Shown here piece by piece: positions 62,451 to 64,000 of a stretch of 64,000 nt of DNA. The translations under genes were made by a program, and so were the position numbers. The notes beneath the pieces are model-generated. The model was not told where the DNA came from, made no database searches, and was given only the letters and a program-made list of their open reading frames with translations. Source of the DNA: OLB16 sp964422415 (GTDB taxonomy: Bacteria > Hinthialibacterota > Hinthialibacteria > OLB16); the NCBI GenBank assembly GCA_964422415.1, contig CAYRBI010000008.1:1-64000 (forward strand). The letters are read 5' to 3'. Numbering within the stretch: position 1 is the first letter of the stretch; every line of letters starts with the position of its first letter.

Positions 62451-64000
62451 TTACCTCCGGTCACAGCGCAGGCAGCGCATGGCTTCAGCGATGGCGTTCA
62501 GTTTGTGGAAACCCACAACGACTTCATCGAAGTTCTTTTTGCGTAGATCAGCATCGAGGAAACGCATTTGGAAGCGTTCATGCTCGGCCACATCCTTGTC
62601 CTCTGAGGGCTTGGGAATTTCAATCGGCTCGCCAGTGTTCAGCTCGCCATTTCCTCCCAAGTAGCGGTCAATTGAGCGGGCCGCCCTTTTGCCATCCGCG
62701 ATGGCTTGAATGACCACATCCGGACCACGCACGGCATCTCCACCCGAGAACACTCCCGGCATATGGGTCATCAGAGTCTCCGCATCGGTCTTGATGGTAC
62801 CCCAGCGAGTCACAATGGCCTCGCTCTTCTCGATGAAGGGCAGGTCGCCATGCTGGCTGACAGCGGGGATCACCATATCGGCCTCCTCGGTCCACTCAGA
62901 ACCGACAGCGGGCCTGGGCTTGGGCCGTCCAGAATCATCATATCCGACGAGTTCCATGCGGATACAGTTGACCCCGTCAACCTTGCCATTGACACCGGTG
63001 AAGGCCACGGGCGCCGAAAGGCACTCGATCCGGATGCCCTCAGCGGCGGCATCACGGATCTCCTCGGCATCGGCTGGCATCTCCTCCACGGTACGCCGGT
63101 ATAGAACCGTCACATGCTCAGCACCCAGACGTAGAGCCGTACGGGCGGCATCAAAGGCGGTACTCCCACCTCCGATTACCACCACCTTCTTGCCAACGCT
63201 CACCTTTCTTCCCAAGTTCACATCGCGCAGGAAATCAAGGCCGTGATAAACGCCTTCGCGTTCTTCTCCATCCACGCCAATCTTGTTGGGGAACTGGGTT
63301 CCAGTGGCGACATAGATGGCGTCATGGCGGGTCCGTAGTTCATCGAAGCTCACACCCTTGCCAATCTCGATATCGGTGAAGATCCGGACACCCACCTGTT
63401 CGATCATCCGGATCTCATGATCCAGAATCTCCTTGGGAAGCCGGTATTCAGGAATACCAAAAGCGAGCATACCACCCGCCACGGGTTGTGCCTCGTAAAC
63501 CACCACGTCATAGCCGAGACGAGACAGGTAGTAGCCACAGGTCAGCCCCGAGGGGCCAGCGCCAATAACTCCCACCGACTTGGATTTCTTGGGGAACACC
63601 AAGTCCTTGTAAGGTTCTTCGTTATTGAAGACATAATCGGCGGCATACCGTTTGAGATCGCGGATTGCCACGGGTTCATCCAGCTGACCACGGCGGCATT
63701 TCTCTTCGCAGGGGTGCGTGCACACACGTCCGCAGATGGCTGGGAAGGGATTATCCTTACGGATCAGGTTATAGGCCTCGCGCGGACGGCCAGCCGCGAT
63801 TAACGCGACATAACCGGGAACATTGACTCCCGCCGGGCAAGCATTTTCACAGGGCGAGAGAAACAGATCGGCGCATACGCTGGCGCTACAATATCCGTGG
63901 CTGATGTGCTCCTCATACTCACTACGGAAATTACGGATCGTGCTCAGCACAGGGTTGCCAGCGGTCTGGCCTAGACCGCATGTAGCGGTCTCGCGGCAAG
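62451..64000 (-). CDS. NuoF C-terminus fused to GltD-like flavoprotein, partial (5' end outside)
   Basis: The open frame continues past the right edge. At 63951-63998 it reads CRETATCGLGQTAGNP, followed by VLSTIRNFRSEYEEHI, which is the C terminus of a NuoF/HydB-type NADH-binding Fe-S subunit. A fused glutamate synthase beta-like module follows: N-terminal Fe-S region (CENACPAGVNVPGYVALI, CGRVCTHPCEEKC), FAD site (VIGAGPSGLTCGYYLSRLG) and NAD(P) site (VVVIGGGSTAFDAARTALRLG), to CLRCDRR at the end. The GTG at 63950 is internal, not a start. The protein would pass electrons between NAD(P)H and hydA. The 5' part and any NuoE-like subunit lie beyond the window. Confidence 0.93.
   Translation of the reverse strand, partial: CRETATCGLGQTAGNPVLSTIRNFRSEYEEHISHGYCSASVCADLFLSPCENACPAGVNVPGYVALIAAGRPREAYNLIRKDNPFPAICGRVCTHPCEEKCRRGQLDEPVAIRDLKRYAADYVFNNEEPYKDLVFPKKSKSVGVIGAGPSGLTCGYYLSRLGYDVVVYEAQPVAGGMLAFGIPEYRLPKEILDHEIRMIEQVGVRIFTDIEIGKGVSFDELRTRHDAIYVATGTQFPNKIGVDGEEREGVYHGLDFLRDVNLGRKVSVGKKVVVIGGGSTAFDAARTALRLGAEHVTVLYRRTVEEMPADAEEIRDAAAEGIRIECLSAPVAFTGVNGKVDGVNCIRMELVGYDDSGRPKPRPAVGSEWTEEADMVIPAVSQHGDLPFIEKSEAIVTRWGTIKTDAETLMTHMPGVFSGGDAVRGPDVVIQAIADGKRAARSIDRYLGGNGELNTGEPIEIPKPSEDKDVAEHERFQMRFLDADLRKKNFDEVVVGFHKLNAIAEAMRCLRCDRR

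Noticed and set aside
63948..63950. GTG start for the flavoprotein of the hydrogenase operon
   Set aside because: The frame is open to the window edge and encodes the NuoF C-terminal motif CGLGQTAGNP directly before it.

Overview
The window is about 56-57% G+C by eye and carries densely packed bacterial genes, many in operons with ATGA overlaps. It suggests an uncultivated, anaerobic, diderm (Gram-negative-type) bacterium. The main pointers are an electron-bifurcating-type [FeFe] hydrogenase with its full HydE/HydF/HydG maturation set, a multiheme c-type cytochrome, an OmpA peptidoglycan-binding domain, PspA, a chemotaxis array, a GH57 glucan enzyme, and several secreted carbohydrate-active proteins with Pro/Thr linkers and dockerin-like tails. 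The style recalls PVC- or FCB-related candidate phyla (Sumerlaeota, Hydrogenedentota, Omnitrophota and similar), but nothing in the sequence fixes the phylum, and no rRNA or tRNA was found.

Layout, left to right. 0-4.3 kb: a PhoB-like response regulator with an insertion in its wing, a thioredoxin-cytochrome c fusion behind an attenuator-like leader, a tail-anchored zinc-ribbon/TPR protein and a secreted LamG protein. 4.3-11.6 kb: pnp and rpsO, an SGNH esterase, a ParE/RelE-type toxin-antitoxin pair, a PII protein and thiC. 12-19.4 kb: a tight six-gene block with PspA, a membrane-tethered substrate-binding protein fused to OmpA, an ABC permease with an interrupted EAA loop, its ATPase, a membrane hairpin/coiled-coil protein and a two-domain AAA+ ATPase. 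19.6-29.3 kb: MCP, CheW, CheA and a receiver-like protein, then an NtrC-type regulator divergent from a PAS hybrid histidine kinase. 29.4-44.2 kb: a pseudo-rhomboid/TPR protein, cysteine desulfurase, a CHAD protein, a glutamine-synthetase homologue, two HicAB modules, Fe-alcohol dehydrogenase, esterases, a UroD-type methyltransferase and a DUF4434-like protein. 44.6-48 kb: a large secreted beta-propeller protein. 48.1-50.5 kb: a retron-like island with a HEPN-like protein, a winged-helix protein, a candidate msr-msd RNA and a reverse transcriptase. 50.9-54.6 kb: GH57 enzyme, zinc ribbon and MFS transporter. 54.6-64 kb: the [FeFe]-hydrogenase operon on the minus strand, running off the right edge.

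Two blocks deserve most attention. The retron-like island has a recognisable reverse transcriptase (QGSP, YADD), and directly upstream lies a 17-bp perfect hairpin flanked by complementary a1/a2-like arms. The a1-like arm lies inside the 3' end of the preceding gene, and the upstream pair (HEPN-like with R-x5-H, plus a winged-helix protein) looks like a toxin/partner cassette. The PspA-ABC-AAA+ block looks like an envelope-maintenance machine that joins an inner-membrane importer to peptidoglycan and to a remodelling ATPase.

A third theme is small palindromic repeats. A 26-bp element occurs intergenically as a perfect inverted pair and in eroded copies, and one eroded copy lies in frame inside hydE. 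A separate C-rich/G-rich inverted-repeat family lies between genes and forms the last codons of aspA.
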